Below are positions 4,336 through 5,537 of a stretch of 5,537 nt of DNA, in pieces. The stretch is from positions 1-5,537 of the forward strand of contig JABMDE010000045.1 of the NCBI GenBank assembly GCA_015904055.1, given 5' to 3'. The translations under genes were made by a program, and so were the position numbers. A model generated the notes under the pieces. It was not told the DNA's origin and searched no databases. It worked only from the letters and a program-made list of their open reading frames with translations. Source of the DNA: Nitrospira sp. (GTDB lineage Bacteria > Nitrospirota > Nitrospiria > Nitrospirales > Nitrospiraceae). Within the stretch, counting starts at the first letter, position 1, and every line of letters starts with the position of its first letter.

Positions 4336-5537
4336 ATGGCTGAAGCAGATCATCGGATATTGGCTCGATGGGGCAATTTCTTTGGAGCCAAGCGGGAAGA
4401 GCTCATCCCATTGGCCTGGGCATTCGCCTATTTTTTCTGCCTGCTCTGCGGCTATTCCATTCTTCGTCCGGTTCGCGACGAAATGGCCATCGAAGGCGGC
4501 ATCAAGAATCTCCCCTGGATGATGACCGGAACGTTTCTCACTATGCTGGCCGCGACGCCCCTGTTCGGCTGGCTCTCCGCGCGATGCTCCCGCTATCGAT
4601 TGTTGTTGACCGTCTACGTGTTCTTCATTGCCAATCTGTTGGTGTTTTATGTCTTGATGGCCAGTCATGTTCATCCGGAGTGGGTGGCCCGAGGGTTTTT
4701 TGTCTGGCTGTCGGTGTTCAACCTGTTCGTTGTGTCGGTCTTCTGGAGTTTCATGGACGACCTCTTTACCCCGGAGCAGGGAGCCAGGCTGTTCGGGGTC
4801 ATTGCCGCAGGAGGGAGCAGCGGCGCGTTGATCGGTCCGCTTCTCACGACAGGACTGACGTTTGTGTTCCCGGTGGCGGTCCTCATGCTGGTTTCAGCGG
4901 GGTTTCTGGTGCTGTGTCTGGGATGTGTATCCCGGCTTGAGCGATGGGGGCGTGAACGGTACGAGCACCATCAGCCATACTCCGGCGATCCTCTCAAGGG
5001 AAGTTTCCTGGCAGGAATACGCCTGACATTTTCCTCGCCTTATCTACTCGGGATTTGCGGGTATCTGGTCATTCTCACCATGACCGCCACGTTTCTGTAC
5101 TTCGAGCAGACCCGCCTTGTCGCGGAATATCTCGACCAGCCGGAAGCCAGGACGCGCCTCTTTTCCGGCGTCGATTTTGTCACGAACTTGCTGACGTGGG
5201 TGACTCAGCTCTTTCTCACCAATCGAGTGATCGGTCGATTTGGTCTCGTCGCGGGATTGCTGCTTCTTCCAGCGATTAGTGCGGTGGGATTTCTAGGTAT
5301 CGCCCTGTGGCCGACGTTGGCCGTCTATGTCGTCTTCTCAGTTTTGCGAAGGGTAGGGGAGTATGCGTTGTCCAAACCATCGCGCGAAGTGTTGTTTACC
5401 GTCGTCAGTCGTGAAGAAAAGTACAAGGCGAAGAACTTCATCGACACGGCCATCTCACGGGGCGGCGATGCATCCACCGCCTGGCTGATCACCGGGGTGA
5501 AAGCGTTCGGGGCCACAACCACTCACATTGCCTGGGC
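4336..5537 (+). CDS. ATP/ADP-translocase-like (Npt1/Npt2, TLC-type) MFS membrane transporter, N-terminal 400 aa
   Basis: An inner-membrane multi-pass protein open to the right edge. Hydrophobic segments lie at about residues 24-43, 62-80, 88-108, 118-137, 151-172, 176-197, 234-255, 280-296, 303-323 and 326-337, with more expected beyond, consistent with a 12-helix MFS fold. Two conserved stretches mark the nucleotide-transporter-like group: AYFFCLLCGYSILRPVRDEM (31-50) in the first helix and following loop, and the block from SKPSREVLF to KAKNFIDTAISRGGD (346-378). Relatives include the ATP/ADP exchangers of Chlamydia, Rickettsia and plastids, but many free-living bacteria carry members of unknown substrate; this looks like one of those, so ATP/ADP exchange should not be assumed. 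The ATG at 4336 gives the conserved N-terminus directly. It lacks a ribosome site and sits just after a -10 element, implying a leaderless mRNA. It diverges from ltaE. Confidence 0.85.
   Translation, partial: MAEADHRILARWGNFFGAKREELIPLAWAFAYFFCLLCGYSILRPVRDEMAIEGGIKNLPWMMTGTFLTMLAATPLFGWLSARCSRYRLLLTVYVFFIANLLVFYVLMASHVHPEWVARGFFVWLSVFNLFVVSVFWSFMDDLFTPEQGARLFGVIAAGGSSGALIGPLLTTGLTFVFPVAVLMLVSAGFLVLCLGCVSRLERWGRERYEHHQPYSGDPLKGSFLAGIRLTFSSPYLLGICGYLVILTMTATFLYFEQTRLVAEYLDQPEARTRLFSGVDFVTNLLTWVTQLFLTNRVIGRFGLVAGLLLLPAISAVGFLGIALWPTLAVYVVFSVLRRVGEYALSKPSREVLFTVVSREEKYKAKNFIDTAISRGGDASTAWLITGVKAFGATTTHIAW

Noticed and set aside
4285..4674. 129-codon minus-strand open frame opposite the transporter
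   Set aside because: Gln/His/Glu-rich shadow of hydrophobic helices on the plus strand; it would also run through both divergent promoters.

Overview
The window reads as chromosomal DNA of a free-living, moderately GC-rich bacterium. The gene content (gnd-zwf pair, low-specificity threonine aldolase, Npt/TLC-like transporter) and the protein style would suit a Nitrospira-like member of the Nitrospirota. That is an impression from remembered protein character, not a database result. Gene density is high: five genes lie on the minus strand and one on the plus strand. There are no RNA genes, insertion sequences, CRISPR arrays or phage genes, and nothing indicates a mobile region.

Layout, left to right. 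Positions 1-1092 (minus) hold the N-terminal 364 residues of glucose-6-phosphate 1-dehydrogenase (zwf); the gene runs off the left edge. Positions 1122-2015 (minus) hold a short-type 6-phosphogluconate dehydrogenase (gnd), 29 nt upstream of zwf, so the two are surely co-transcribed. A 123-nt GC-rich gap with a small hairpin precedes gnd. Positions 2139-2924 (minus) encode a GS...DxD nucleotidyltransferase-fold protein. Its start codon overlaps the stop of a 75-aa protein of unknown function (2924-3151) in a TAATG junction. A textbook sigma70 promoter (TTGACA, 17 bp, TAGAAT) lies just upstream of that pair, at 3208-3180. Positions 3218-4249 (minus) encode threonine aldolase (ltaE). From 4336 to the right edge (plus) runs a multi-pass membrane protein of the ATP/ADP-translocase-like (Npt1/Npt2, TLC) MFS group, cut off after 400 residues.

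How the genes work together. gnd and zwf supply the two oxidative steps of the pentose phosphate pathway; the lactonase gene (pgl) is not in the window. The 75-aa protein and the nucleotidyltransferase form a translationally coupled pair with its own promoter. Read-through into gnd-zwf is possible because no convincing terminator or separate gnd promoter is visible. ltaE and the transporter diverge from an 86-nt region with two back-to-back extended -10 promoters; the transporter's promoter would start transcription at or beside the A of its ATG, implying a leaderless mRNA. I see no clearly new multi-gene system. The most unusual items are the coupled small-protein/nucleotidyltransferase pair, the TLC-like transporter, the probable leaderless start, and an Asp in gnd that suggests NAD use beside a zwf that looks NADP-type.
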